Source: Rhodobacteraceae bacterium Alg231-30
GTDB taxonomy: Bacteria > Pseudomonadota > Alphaproteobacteria > Rhodobacterales > Rhodobacteraceae
DNA length: 64,000 bases
Assembly: GCA_900143615.1 (NCBI GenBank)
Contig: FREU01000001.1
Location: forward strand, 334,767-398,766
Direction of reading: 5' to 3'
Below the pieces are notes generated by a model. The model saw nothing but the letters and a program-made list of their open reading frames with translations, ran no database searches and was not told the origin of the DNA. Positions 35,130-43,168 of this stretch are shown here, one piece after another (the first letter of the stretch is position 1; each line of letters begins with the position of its first letter). The position numbers were made by a program, and so were the translations under genes.

Positions 35130-35930
35130 GTGTCATTTTCAATTGCAGGTAAGACGGCGATCATAACCGGATCTGCCAATGGTATTGGGTTGGCCGTGGG
35201 GCGCCACTTTGCGGACTGTGGCGCCAACGTCATGTTTGCCGACATGGACGAGAAAGGTTTGGTCTCCGAGCTCGGTGAGCGCAAAGAGGAAGGCAGCATT
35301 CGCTACTTTGCCGGCGATTTGCGCGAAAAGCTTTCGATCAACAATTTAATCTCAGCAACTATGGATGCCTTTGATCAGATTGATATTTTGGTCAATGGAT
35401 GTCGTCAGGTGATGACGACCGATGCGCTGAATCCGGACGATGATTCTGTCAATGTCATGCTTCAGCAAAACTTGATGACGTCTCTGCGCCTTTCCCAAAT
35501 CGTGGCCAAGCGCATGGTGAAACAGTCTGAGGGCCGCGAAGAAGGTCAGGTTGGCTCTATTGTGAACCTGTCGTCAATTGCGGCGCGTCGCACCAATCCT
35601 GATTTGCTGGGGTATTCTGTGGCCACTGCGGCCTTGGATCAGATGACGCGATCTATGGCGGTGGCGCTTGCGCCTGAGCGTATCAGGGTCAACGCGGTCT
35701 CGTTTGGATCGGTAATGTCTTCCAGCCTTAAACAAGCCCTGAAAGACAATCGAGAATACAGAACTGAAATTGAGGAACATACACCGCTTGGGCGGATCGC
35801 CGGACCCGGTGAACTTGCAGAAACGGTGCAGTATTTGGCGTCCGAAGGGTCTAGTTTTATGACCGGTCAAATCATTACGCTGGATGGTGGGCGGACTTTG
35901 CTCGACCCGGTGACCGCGCCTGCGCACTAA
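35130..35930 (+). CDS. SDR-family oxidoreductase with degenerate active site
   Basis: A 266-residue Rossmann-fold protein of the short-chain dehydrogenase family. The cofactor motif TGSANGIG (residues 14-21) and the active-site Ser in NLSSIAARR are present. The YxxxK catalytic motif reads YSVAT, so the lysine is replaced by threonine, and the NNAG motif reads LVNGC. It may be a non-catalytic or mechanistically different member. It begins with GTG at 35130. It lies between rsmC and hemF on the same strand. Confidence 0.82.
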   Translation: MSFSIAGKTAIITGSANGIGLAVGRHFADCGANVMFADMDEKGLVSELGERKEEGSIRYFAGDLREKLSINNLISATMDAFDQIDILVNGCRQVMTTDALNPDDDSVNVMLQQNLMTSLRLSQIVAKRMVKQSEGREEGQVGSIVNLSSIAARRTNPDLLGYSVATAALDQMTRSMAVALAPERIRVNAVSFGSVMSSSLKQALKDNREYRTEIEEHTPLGRIAGPGELAETVQYLASEGSSFMTGQIITLDGGRTLLDPVTAPAH

Positions 35931-36036
35931 GCGATCAAAAAGACATGTTGAATGTGCCAATCTGACACTGGCGCGAATGGGGCTGGGCTGGTAGCACTTG
36001 CCTCAAATAATACGCCAAGGGCCTTTCGGAGAAACC

Positions 36037-36930
36037 GTGACAGACACAATGAAACAGGAAAAAGCGCAGGCCAGTGATTGGTTCCGTCGTTTGCGCAATG
36101 AAATTGTAGCCGCATTTGAAGGCCTTGAGGGCAACCATGTGGAAGGGCCGTTCTCAGATTTGCCTGCCGGATCTTTTGAGATTACAGAAACAAAACGTAC
36201 CAGCGATGATGGCTCCGATGCTGGCGGCGGCTTGATGTCTGTGATGCGCGGTGGGCGCGTTTTTGAAAAAGTTGGCGTTAATATCTCGACTGTTTACGGC
36301 TCGCTAGGTGAGCGTGCACAGGCCGCCATGGCCGCGCGCAAAGGTATTCCGGGCATGAAGGACGATCCGCAATTCTGGGCATCCGGTATCAGCCTTGTGG
36401 CGCATATGCGCAATCCTCATTGTCCTGCGGTCCACATGAATACACGCATGTTTTGGACCCCACATGCATGGTGGTTTGGCGGTGGTTCGGACCTTAACCC
36501 TTGCCTTGAATACAACGAGGACACGGCGCATTTTCATAGTGTTCAAAAGTCTCACTGCGACAAACATGACAGCGCGCTTTATCCGCGTTTCAAAGAATGG
36601 GCTGACGAGTATTTCTATGTGCCGCACCGCGGTCGCGCGCGCGGTGTCGGAGGTATATTTTTAGACGATTACAACAGCGGCGATTGGGCCGCAGATTTCG
36701 CGTTTATCCAAGATGTTGGTCGGGCGTTTTTGCCGGCCTTTGTCCCGCTTGTTCAGAAGCGTCGCGTTCAACCTTTCGGGGAGAGTGACAAGGAGGCACA
36801 GCTGGTGCATCGCGGGCTCTATGCCGAATACAATCTGGTATATGATCGGGGAACCAAGTTTGGCTTGGAAACCGGGCACGATGCGAATGCAGTTCTGATG
36901 AGTCTACCGCCTTTAGCAAAGTGGATCTGA
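36037..36930 (+). CDS. hemF: Oxygen-dependent coproporphyrinogen III oxidase
   Basis: A 297-residue aerobic enzyme of heme synthesis converting coproporphyrinogen III to protoporphyrinogen IX. Conserved blocks include NPHCPAVHMNTRMF, WWFGGGSDLNP, YYVPHRGRARGVGGIFLDD-type residues (here YFYVPHRGRARGVGGIF) and EYNLVYDRGTKFGLETGHD. I choose the GTG at 36037 because GGAG lies six bases upstream; an ATG four codons later is the alternative, and the upstream TTG lacks a ribosome site. Together with the FnrL-linked hemN it gives one oxidase for each oxygen regime. Confidence 0.95.
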   Translation: MTDTMKQEKAQASDWFRRLRNEIVAAFEGLEGNHVEGPFSDLPAGSFEITETKRTSDDGSDAGGGLMSVMRGGRVFEKVGVNISTVYGSLGERAQAAMAARKGIPGMKDDPQFWASGISLVAHMRNPHCPAVHMNTRMFWTPHAWWFGGGSDLNPCLEYNEDTAHFHSVQKSHCDKHDSALYPRFKEWADEYFYVPHRGRARGVGGIFLDDYNSGDWAADFAFIQDVGRAFLPAFVPLVQKRRVQPFGESDKEAQLVHRGLYAEYNLVYDRGTKFGLETGHDANAVLMSLPPLAKWI

Positions 36931-36934
36931 TCGC

Positions 36935-36960
36935 AAAACAGGCGGATTTGCTCCGCCTGT
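36935..36960 (-). terminator. Hairpin terminator between hemF and the convergent membrane protein gene
   Basis: Nine-bp ACAGGCGGA/TCCGCCTGT stem with a 5-base loop. The flanking AAAA supplies a U-tract for minus-strand transcripts, but it may also stop hemF transcription. Confidence 0.72.
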
Positions 36961-36988
36961 TGCTCAGTAAAGCACTCCTGCGCGGGGT

Positions 36989-37558
36989 TTAGCGCTTTGA
37001 TTTCGCAGTGCGAATGTCGCGGCAAAGCAGACCATGCAAGACTTCAATTTCTGACGCACGACCCCGCAATGCGGTGATCTCGCTTGTGTTGCCTTGCAGG
37101 CGAATGCGCAATGCTGCCATACCTTGCGGCATATCGGAGCGGCGCACGTAAATGCTTTTGACGCGACTTAATGGGATGCGACGTATTCCCTTTTGGCGAT
37201 CCTGTCGATTTAGAGCTGAAACGAGAAGCTCACCTTTCTTGGGGTCATAGCTGATTTGGCTGCGATGCCCTTTAATCGCAAAACGATAAATGGCCATGCC
37301 GATCAAAGCACAGGCAATGGACATTAGAGCTTTTGTGGTTGATGCATCACCGACAAAATTGACATCGGGTAAAGTCCACTGGATCAGTGAGCCAAAAACA
37401 ATGGTGATGCCAATAAAGCGTAAAACGGCTTCGTTGCGTCCGGTGTGGTGGAAATTCCCGTCAGTTTCACTAACCAGATATCCGTTTCCAGACGGCGCGG
37501 CCGCCAGAGTGTCCCAATTTTCCGCCCCCACAGTTCCCAGTCTGACCAAAGCGTTCAT
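36989..37558 (-). CDS. Conserved membrane protein of unknown function
   Basis: A 189-residue protein with two adjacent membrane helices (about residues 45-62 and 74-93) flanked by a 40-residue N-terminal segment and a C-terminal cytoplasmic domain rich in Arg/Lys (RRIPLSRVKSIYVRRSD). The beta-strand pattern after the helices resembles a small PH-like domain, but this is a guess. GAGGAT precedes the ATG. It lies between hemF and hemC, convergent with the former. I do not recognise the family. Confidence 0.65.
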   Translation of the reverse strand: MNALVRLGTVGAENWDTLAAAPSGNGYLVSETDGNFHHTGRNEAVLRFIGITIVFGSLIQWTLPDVNFVGDASTTKALMSIACALIGMAIYRFAIKGHRSQISYDPKKGELLVSALNRQDRQKGIRRIPLSRVKSIYVRRSDMPQGMAALRIRLQGNTSEITALRGRASEIEVLHGLLCRDIRTAKSKR

Positions 37559-37660
37559 GAGTTTATCCTCTGCTACTCAATTGAAAGCAGAGTCGGTGCG
37601 AAACGTGGCCAAATCGTGGAAGATTTGGCTCAGTTTGATGTTAATTGCCCTCAGGTCAGC

Positions 37661-38620
37661 TTAAGCGCGCCAGTCGAAGAAGCCGTCTCCGGCCTTGTCC
37701 AAAAGGCTTTTGGCCATTTCGCGACCCAAATCCGCACCATCCTTGATCGGGGCAGTGCGATCCTCGGAAAACTGCTCGGATCCATCTGGGCGAAGCACTT
37801 GGCCGCGCAATCTAAGCGTGTCGCCATCCAGTTCTGCGAGGGCCGCAATTGGCGTTTCGCAGGACCCGTCAAGTGCGGCCAGAAACGCACGTTCTGCGGC
37901 GAGGCGTTGACCTGTCGGGGTGTCATGCAACGCGGATAGCAGCGCCTTGGTGGCTGCGTCATCGGCGCGGCGTTCAATGCCAATGGCGCCCTGCGCAACG
38001 GCGGGGAGCATTTCTTCGGGCTCAATGGCCGAGGCGGCGACATGGGTCATGTCCAGTCGGTTTAAGCCTGCCATGGCGAGGAAGGTGCAATCAGCGACGC
38101 CTTCGCCAAGTTTCTTGAGGCGGGTCTGTACGTTGCCGCGAAACTCGACAACGTTTAGATCGGGGCGGTAGTTGAGCAACTGTGCACGACGACGCAAAGA
38201 CGAAGTTCCGACCACTGCGCCTTGGGGCAGGGCCGCTAAGCTAGTAGCGTTAGGGGACACAAAGGCATCGCGGGTGTCTTCGCGCGGCAAGTAGGTGTCG
38301 AGTAATAATCCGTCTGGTTGAAGAACCGGCATGTCCTTCATCGAGTGGACCGCGATATCGATCTTACCTGACAAGAGGTCTTCTTCGATCTCTTTAGTGA
38401 ACAACCCTTTGCCGCCCAGCTCTTTCAGGGGCTTATCTTGTGCGATCAGTTGGGCGTTGTCGCCCGACGTTTTAATGACCACAATTTCAAACGCCGCTTC
38501 GGGCAGATCAAATGCAGCCATTAGCCTGCGGCGTGTCTCGTAGGCTTGCGCCAAAGCGAGCGGCGATCCGCGGGTGCCAATTTTGAGGGGCGAGTCGGGG
38601 GAGGGCATTGTCAACGTCAT
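37661..38620 (-). CDS. hemC: Hydroxymethylbilane synthase (porphobilinogen deaminase)
   Basis: A 319-residue enzyme that condenses four porphobilinogens into hydroxymethylbilane for heme synthesis. Visible are the substrate-binding Arg/Asp motifs (KIGTRGSPLALAQA, SMKDMP, GTSSLRRRAQL, FRGNVQTRL) and the cysteine that carries the dipyrromethane cofactor in GSCETPIAA. The start at 38620 (MTLTMPSPDSP) is favoured; an ATG four codons later is also possible. It is divergent from hemE, with an FNR-like box in the 209-base spacer. Confidence 0.95.
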   Translation of the reverse strand: MTLTMPSPDSPLKIGTRGSPLALAQAYETRRRLMAAFDLPEAAFEIVVIKTSGDNAQLIAQDKPLKELGGKGLFTKEIEEDLLSGKIDIAVHSMKDMPVLQPDGLLLDTYLPREDTRDAFVSPNATSLAALPQGAVVGTSSLRRRAQLLNYRPDLNVVEFRGNVQTRLKKLGEGVADCTFLAMAGLNRLDMTHVAASAIEPEEMLPAVAQGAIGIERRADDAATKALLSALHDTPTGQRLAAERAFLAALDGSCETPIAALAELDGDTLRLRGQVLRPDGSEQFSEDRTAPIKDGADLGREMAKSLLDKAGDGFFDWRA

Positions 38621-38780
38621 GCGCAAGCATCTAATCCTGAGTGAGGCCCCTGACAAGCGCAGAAGGGTTGACATCTTTCCGCTTGCGCGAGACCTAGCTG
38701 TTTAAATGGTCCTGATTTTCACGTAAGCGATCAGGCGAATGGGGTTTGTTTGAAAAGGCACGGATCAGAGATATCTTTCC

Positions 38781-38794
38781 TTGACCCAAATCAA
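38781..38794. promoter_or_regulatory. FNR-like box between hemC and hemE
   Basis: TTGAC-CCAA-ATCAA, the same one-base deviation as the ccoG box. It lies 35 bases before the hemE ATG. No convincing class II -10 is seen for either gene, so its direction and sign are unclear. Confidence 0.65.
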
Positions 38795-38829
38795 CGTTAT
38801 GCCAATTGGGCAGCGCTAAGAGGTGCATC

Positions 38830-39864
38830 ATGACTGAAAAAAAGAAAATCCTGCGGGCATTGGCCGGCGAAACCCTCGACACTCCCCCAATCTGGATGAT
38901 GCGGCAGGCGGGGCGCTACCTTCCTGAGTATAAGGCGACGCGTGCGCAGGCCGGTGATTTCTTGTCTCTATGCTATAACAGCGAGCTGGCGGCTGAAGTG
39001 ACGCTTCAGCCGATCCGACGCTATGGTTTTGATGCTGCTATTCTTTTTGCTGATATTTTGCTTTTGCCACAGGCCTTGGGCGCGGAGCTCTGGTTTGTTA
39101 CGGGCGAGGGTCCACGTCTGTCGACGATTGAAAATCAGGAAGATTTCGACAAGCTGAAATCGGCCGCAGAGATCGATGAAGTCCTCAATCCTGTCTATGA
39201 AACCGTGCGCATCCTCAGTCGTGAATTGCCCAGTGAAACAACGCTGATTGGCTTTGCTGGCATGCCTTGGACCGTGGCGACCTATATGGTGGCAGGACGC
39301 GGTACACCGGATCAGGGACCTGCGCATGCGCTGAAAGACAGCAATCCTGCGCTGTTTGACCAGATCATTGATCTGCTCATCGAGGGCACGATCGAATATC
39401 TGTCCAAACAAATCGAGGCTGGAGCGGAAGTTGTGAAGCTGTTTGACAGCTGGGCAGGATCTCTGAAAGGTGACGATTTTGACCGCTATGCGCTTGAACC
39501 AGCGAAGAAAATCATCGCAGCCCTCAAGGCGCGTCACCCCGATACACCTATCATCGCTTTCCCACGTGGCGCAGGTGAGCGCTATGTTGGATTTGCAGAA
39601 GCCACCGGTGCGGATTGTGTGGCGCTGGACGACGGTGTGAGCGCTGAATGGGCGGCTGAAAACGTGCAAAAGGGCGTCTGTGTGCAGGGCAACCTGAAGT
39701 CTTCTCACATGGTGACAGGCGGTGACGATCTGGTGCGCGAGACCCGCAAAATCGTTGATGCGCTGTCAAATGGTCCCCATATTTTCAACCTTGGCCACGG
39801 CATCACGCCGGATGCCGACCCTGAAAATGTGCAGCTGATGATCGACACAGTCCGGGGCAAATAA
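38830..39864 (+). CDS. hemE: Uroporphyrinogen decarboxylase
   Basis: A 344-residue enzyme decarboxylating the four acetate side chains of uroporphyrinogen III to give coproporphyrinogen III, the substrate of HemF and HemN. The family motifs [16 protein letters not shown] (about residues 20-35), [13 protein letters not shown] and HGITP near the C-terminus are present. The ATG at 38830 follows AGAGGTG; eight upstream in-frame codons from another ATG are ignored because they lack that signal. Confidence 0.96.
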   Translation: MTEKKKILRALAGETLDTPPIWMMRQAGRYLPEYKATRAQAGDFLSLCYNSELAAEVTLQPIRRYGFDAAILFADILLLPQALGAELWFVTGEGPRLSTIENQEDFDKLKSAAEIDEVLNPVYETVRILSRELPSETTLIGFAGMPWTVATYMVAGRGTPDQGPAHALKDSNPALFDQIIDLLIEGTIEYLSKQIEAGAEVVKLFDSWAGSLKGDDFDRYALEPAKKIIAALKARHPDTPIIAFPRGAGERYVGFAEATGADCVALDDGVSAEWAAENVQKGVCVQGNLKSSHMVTGGDDLVRETRKIVDALSNGPHIFNLGHGITPDADPENVQLMIDTVRGK

Positions 39865-39918
39865 GCCCTCAAAGTCAGCAAGAATCGCTGTCTGTATTGC
39901 GTCGGTATCGCGACAGTG

Positions 39919-41001
39919 TCATTTCCGCGTCGTTAGCTCGGCGCGGATTTCTTTTGTGTGCTCTCCACGCGTCGGGCTTGGGCGGATTTTTGCTGTCTGC
40001 GCATCAAAGCGCGGGGCAGGGGCGGCCTGTAGCACGCCGTTGGGCGATTGCCATGTCTCACGCGCCGACATATGCGCGCTGTTTGCGCTTTGATCGGGCG
40101 AGAGCACAGAGGCCACACAGGCGTCAGAGCCAGCGAACAATTCGTCCCAATGTTGGCGCGGTTTGGTTAGGAAAATCTCGGACAAGCGCGCGGTGAGGTC
40201 GGGCCAGAGGGCGCACTCCATCTGATTTTGAAAATCGGTGTTCTGATCGAGCTGCATCTTCGTCAAGAATTCGGCGTAGAATTGTGGCTCAAGGCATTGC
40301 ACCGAAACATAGCCGCCGTCAGCGCAAAGATAGGTGCGTGACCAATGTGGGCCATCAAGCAGGCTTTGGCCGCGTTGCATTGACAGGCCGCCAGCTTGGC
40401 CAAGCGCCATGAGCAGGTTCATCATATGGGCAGAGCCGTCAACAATGGCGGCGTCCACTACGCTGCCGCGCCCCGTGGTGCGGGCATTGAGGATGCCGGC
40501 AAGAATGCCGACCGTTAGATAGAGCGCGCCGCCGCCAATATCGCCAACCAGTGTCGCGGGGGTCATGGGCGGGCTGTCGGGTGGTGAGGCGTAATGCAGC
40601 GCGCCCGATTGGGCGATGTAGTTCAGATCATGGCCCGCAGTCTGTGCGCGCGGGCCGGTTTGCCCCCAACCTGTCATGCGGCCATAGACCAGTGCGGGGT
40701 TGAACGCGTGACACTCGGTTGGCCCGAGACCAAGGCGTTCCATCACGCCAGGGCGGAAACCTTCGATCAGCGCGTCCGAGGTGACGATTAGGGCCTTGGC
40801 GGTGGCAAGGTCGTCTGCGTTTTTGAGATCAAGCTCGATAGAGCGTTTACCGCGATCCAGAATAGAGGCGTCAGAGGTGATACCGCCGCCACCTTTGCGG
40901 TGGATGGTGATTACGTCCGCGCCCAGATCGGCAAGCGTCATGGCGGCAAAAGGGGCAGGCCCGAGGCCTTCGATTTCGATGATGCGGATGCCGTTGAGCA
41001 T
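39919..41001 (-). CDS. CaiB/BaiF CoA-transferase family protein, AMACR-like
   Basis: A 360-residue protein resembling alpha-methylacyl-CoA racemase, which interconverts 2R and 2S methyl-branched acyl-CoAs. The N-terminal LNGIRIIEIEGLGPAPFAAMTLADLGADVI, the FRPGVMERLGLGP block and GHDLNYIAQSGAL, with the catalytic His/Asp of the racemase subgroup, are visible. It is read in the same direction as the dehydrogenase, MaoC and thiolase genes, 118 bases after the dehydrogenase, and probably prepares branched substrates for them. GGAGAC precedes the ATG. Confidence 0.88.
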   Translation of the reverse strand: MLNGIRIIEIEGLGPAPFAAMTLADLGADVITIHRKGGGGITSDASILDRGKRSIELDLKNADDLATAKALIVTSDALIEGFRPGVMERLGLGPTECHAFNPALVYGRMTGWGQTGPRAQTAGHDLNYIAQSGALHYASPPDSPPMTPATLVGDIGGGALYLTVGILAGILNARTTGRGSVVDAAIVDGSAHMMNLLMALGQAGGLSMQRGQSLLDGPHWSRTYLCADGGYVSVQCLEPQFYAEFLTKMQLDQNTDFQNQMECALWPDLTARLSEIFLTKPRQHWDELFAGSDACVASVLSPDQSANSAHMSARETWQSPNGVLQAAPAPRFDAQTAKIRPSPTRGEHTKEIRAELTTRK

Positions 41002-41088
41002 AAGTTGTCTCCGGTTCAGGGGGGCGCAAGGGCTTTAAAGTCCCGCGGGGTGGCGTATGCGCCGCCCCATGCGGGCGGGACGGCGCAG

Positions 41089-41105
41089 CCCGACGTTTCG
41101 TCGGG
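41089..41105. repeat. Small hairpin upstream of the AMACR-like gene
   Basis: CCCGACG/CGTCGGG stem with a TTT loop, in the gap between the dehydrogenase and AMACR genes. There is no T-tract; it may be an mRNA processing or stability element. Confidence 0.45.
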
Positions 41106-41119
41106 CGGAATGGTTCATC

Positions 41120-42262
41120 CTAATCCAGCGAGCGGGCGATGACCTCTTTCATAATTTCATTGGTGCCACCGTAGATTTTCTGCACCCGCGCATCAGTATA
41201 GAGTTCTGAAATCGGGTATTCGGACATGTAGCCATAGCCGCCGTGCAATTGCAGGCATTCATCGACGACTTCGCATTGGGTCTGGGTGCCCCACCATTTG
41301 ACCATCGCGGCCTTTTCCGCGGTCAACTGGCCTGCATCCAGTTCCGCAAGGCATTGATCACAGAAGGCTGCCAGCAGTTCGATTTTCGTGGCGGCCTCGG
41401 CCAGCTTGAAGCGGGTGTTCTGAAAATCCATCACGCGTTTGCCAAAGGCTTTGCGCTCTTTGACGTAGGTGAGTGTGTGCTCAAGTGCGCATTGTGCGGC
41501 CCCAAGGGCCATATAGCCAAGGATCAAACGCTCCCATGGCAGTTGCTTCATCAGTTGGATAAAGCCTTGGCCTTCGCCTGTGCCAATCAGGTTGGTGAGT
41601 GGGACGCGTACGTCCTGAAACGACAACTCGGCTGTGTCATTGCGCTTCATGCCCATTTTCTTGAGGCGGCGACCTACCGAGTAGCCTTCTAACCCTTCGG
41701 TTTCGATCATGATCAGCGAGACGCCACGCCCCCCCGCCGCAGGATCTGTCTTGGCGACAAGCACGATCAAATCTGCCGAGCCGCCGTTGGTGATGAAGGT
41801 TTTGGAACCGTTGATCAGGTATTCATTGCCGTGGCGGATGGCCGTGGTTTTGACGGCCTGTAAGTCCGACCCTGTGCCGGGTTCTGTCATCGCAATGGCC
41901 GCAATTTTGTCTCCTGAGGCGAGATCAGGCAGCCAGCGGGCCTTTTGCTCCTCGGTGCCAAAGGCTGTCACATAATGAGCTGCGATATTGTGTACCGACA
42001 GGCCCCAGCCGGTGTCACCGACTTTGGCTTGTTCCAGAAAAGCGACCGCATCAAAGTGACGCGACAGGCCGAGGCCGCCGTGTTCTTCGGGGAAGGTGGC
42101 CCCAAGGATGCCCAGAGCACCGGCTTTTTGCCAGAATTCTTTGGGAACCATGCCCGCTTCGGTCCAGGCGTCTTTTTTGGGGGTCAGCTCTTCGTCGAGA
42201 AAACGTTTAACGGTGTCGGCGAAGGCAGTGTGATCTTGGGTCATCCACATGTGGTTGGGCAT
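41120..42262 (-). CDS. Acyl-CoA dehydrogenase, long/branched-chain type
   Basis: A 380-residue FAD enzyme introducing the 2,3-double bond in acyl-CoA. It shows AMTEPGTGSDLQ and ITNGGSADL in the FAD-binding middle domain, and the C-terminal QLHGGYGYMSEYPISELYTDARVQKIYGGTNEIMKE. The IYGGTNEI motif has Gly where medium-chain enzymes carry their catalytic Glu. This is the pattern of LCAD/isovaleryl-type enzymes that use a Glu elsewhere. It lies three bases after the first MaoC gene with AGGAG inside that gene's end, so it is in the same operon. Confidence 0.92.
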   Translation of the reverse strand: MPNHMWMTQDHTAFADTVKRFLDEELTPKKDAWTEAGMVPKEFWQKAGALGILGATFPEEHGGLGLSRHFDAVAFLEQAKVGDTGWGLSVHNIAAHYVTAFGTEEQKARWLPDLASGDKIAAIAMTEPGTGSDLQAVKTTAIRHGNEYLINGSKTFITNGGSADLIVLVAKTDPAAGGRGVSLIMIETEGLEGYSVGRRLKKMGMKRNDTAELSFQDVRVPLTNLIGTGEGQGFIQLMKQLPWERLILGYMALGAAQCALEHTLTYVKERKAFGKRVMDFQNTRFKLAEAATKIELLAAFCDQCLAELDAGQLTAEKAAMVKWWGTQTQCEVVDECLQLHGGYGYMSEYPISELYTDARVQKIYGGTNEIMKEVIARSLD

Positions 42263-42265
42263 GGG

Positions 42266-42685
42266 TTATTCTCCTGTCGCGACAAGCGCTTCGCCCTTAA
42301 GCGTTTGCGTGTCGGTGTCGATATGGGCTGCGAGTTTGAGGCGAAGTAGCGTTTCGCCATTCTGGCTAAGGGTCTCGGTCACGGTGCCGCTACATTTCAC
42401 GACGGCCCCGACCGGTGTGATGGCCGTAAAGCGCGTGGACAGGGCGCGAATGTTTTCCTGTCCGGCCCAGTTGGTCACAAGACGGCCGAGTTGGGCCATC
42501 GACAACATGCCGTGGGCAAAAACGTCGTCAAAGCCGGCATTGCGGGCAAAATCGAGGTCGATATGGATCGGGTTGTGATCGCCTGAGGCTCCGGCATAGA
42601 GCGCCAGTGTTTTGCGCGAGATCGGGCCAAATTCGAGGGGTTCGATAATGTCGCCAACTTTGGCTGTTTGGGGCGTGATGGTCAT
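42266..42685 (-). CDS. MaoC-like enoyl-CoA hydratase subunit
   Basis: A 139-residue single hot-dog domain with the hydratase-2 motif YAGASGDHNPIHID (about residues 30-43), including the catalytic Asp and His. It hydrates trans-2-enoyl-CoA. It follows a second small MaoC-like gene after 11 bases. The pair resembles two-subunit hydratases such as those in steroid side-chain degradation, where only one subunit carries the catalytic residues. Confidence 0.9.
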   Translation of the reverse strand: MTITPQTAKVGDIIEPLEFGPISRKTLALYAGASGDHNPIHIDLDFARNAGFDDVFAHGMLSMAQLGRLVTNWAGQENIRALSTRFTAITPVGAVVKCSGTVTETLSQNGETLLRLKLAAHIDTDTQTLKGEALVATGE

Positions 42686-42696
42686 ATGTGCGTCCT

Positions 42697-43164
42697 TCAG
42701 CCGAGTTGATGAATGATGGCGCGGGTGGCGCTGACCAAGAGGCCGCGGGTCGGATGCGTTATGCGCGTGGCGACATGGGCGATTTCCAGTTTGCCGCCTT
42801 TGGCATCGTTAAAATCCAGGATCTCGGTTTGAACGGTCACGGTGTCATTGGCAAAGATTGCCCCATGGTATTCGTAGGCTTCAGAGCCGTGCAGCAATAC
42901 GGTCAAATCGCCGTTGATCAGGGTGAGCAGGTCGGGCTGGCCTTGGCGCTGGGCCTGTTGGTCTGCCAGCGTGCCGAGCACAACGGCATAGGTAGCAGGC
43001 GCCATGATATCTGAGTGGCCAGCAGCTTGTGCCGCGGCGGGATCAAAATAGATCGGGTTGGTCTCGCCAATGGTTTGGGCAAAGAAAGCCAGTGCACCGC
43101 GTTCCAGCGTGACCTCTATGGCGGGCGTGATGTGGCCTTTGGTGGTGCGGTCGAAAATCCCCAT
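42697..43164 (-). CDS. MaoC-like hydratase partner subunit (FAS1-type N-terminal dehydratase)
   Basis: A 155-residue hot-dog protein beginning MGIFDRTTKGHITPAIEVTLERGAL. The region FFAQTIGETNPIYFD aligns with the hydratase-2 motif but has Glu-Thr-Asn-Pro-Ile-Tyr in place of Asp-x-Asn-Pro-x-His, so the catalytic pair is not conserved. It is probably the non-catalytic, substrate-shaping partner of the adjacent MaoC protein. It starts four bases after the thiolase stop on the same strand. Confidence 0.85.
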   Translation of the reverse strand: MGIFDRTTKGHITPAIEVTLERGALAFFAQTIGETNPIYFDPAAAQAAGHSDIMAPATYAVVLGTLADQQAQRQGQPDLLTLINGDLTVLLHGSEAYEYHGAIFANDTVTVQTEILDFNDAKGGKLEIAHVATRITHPTRGLLVSATRAIIHQLG

Positions 43165-43168
43165 TTTC

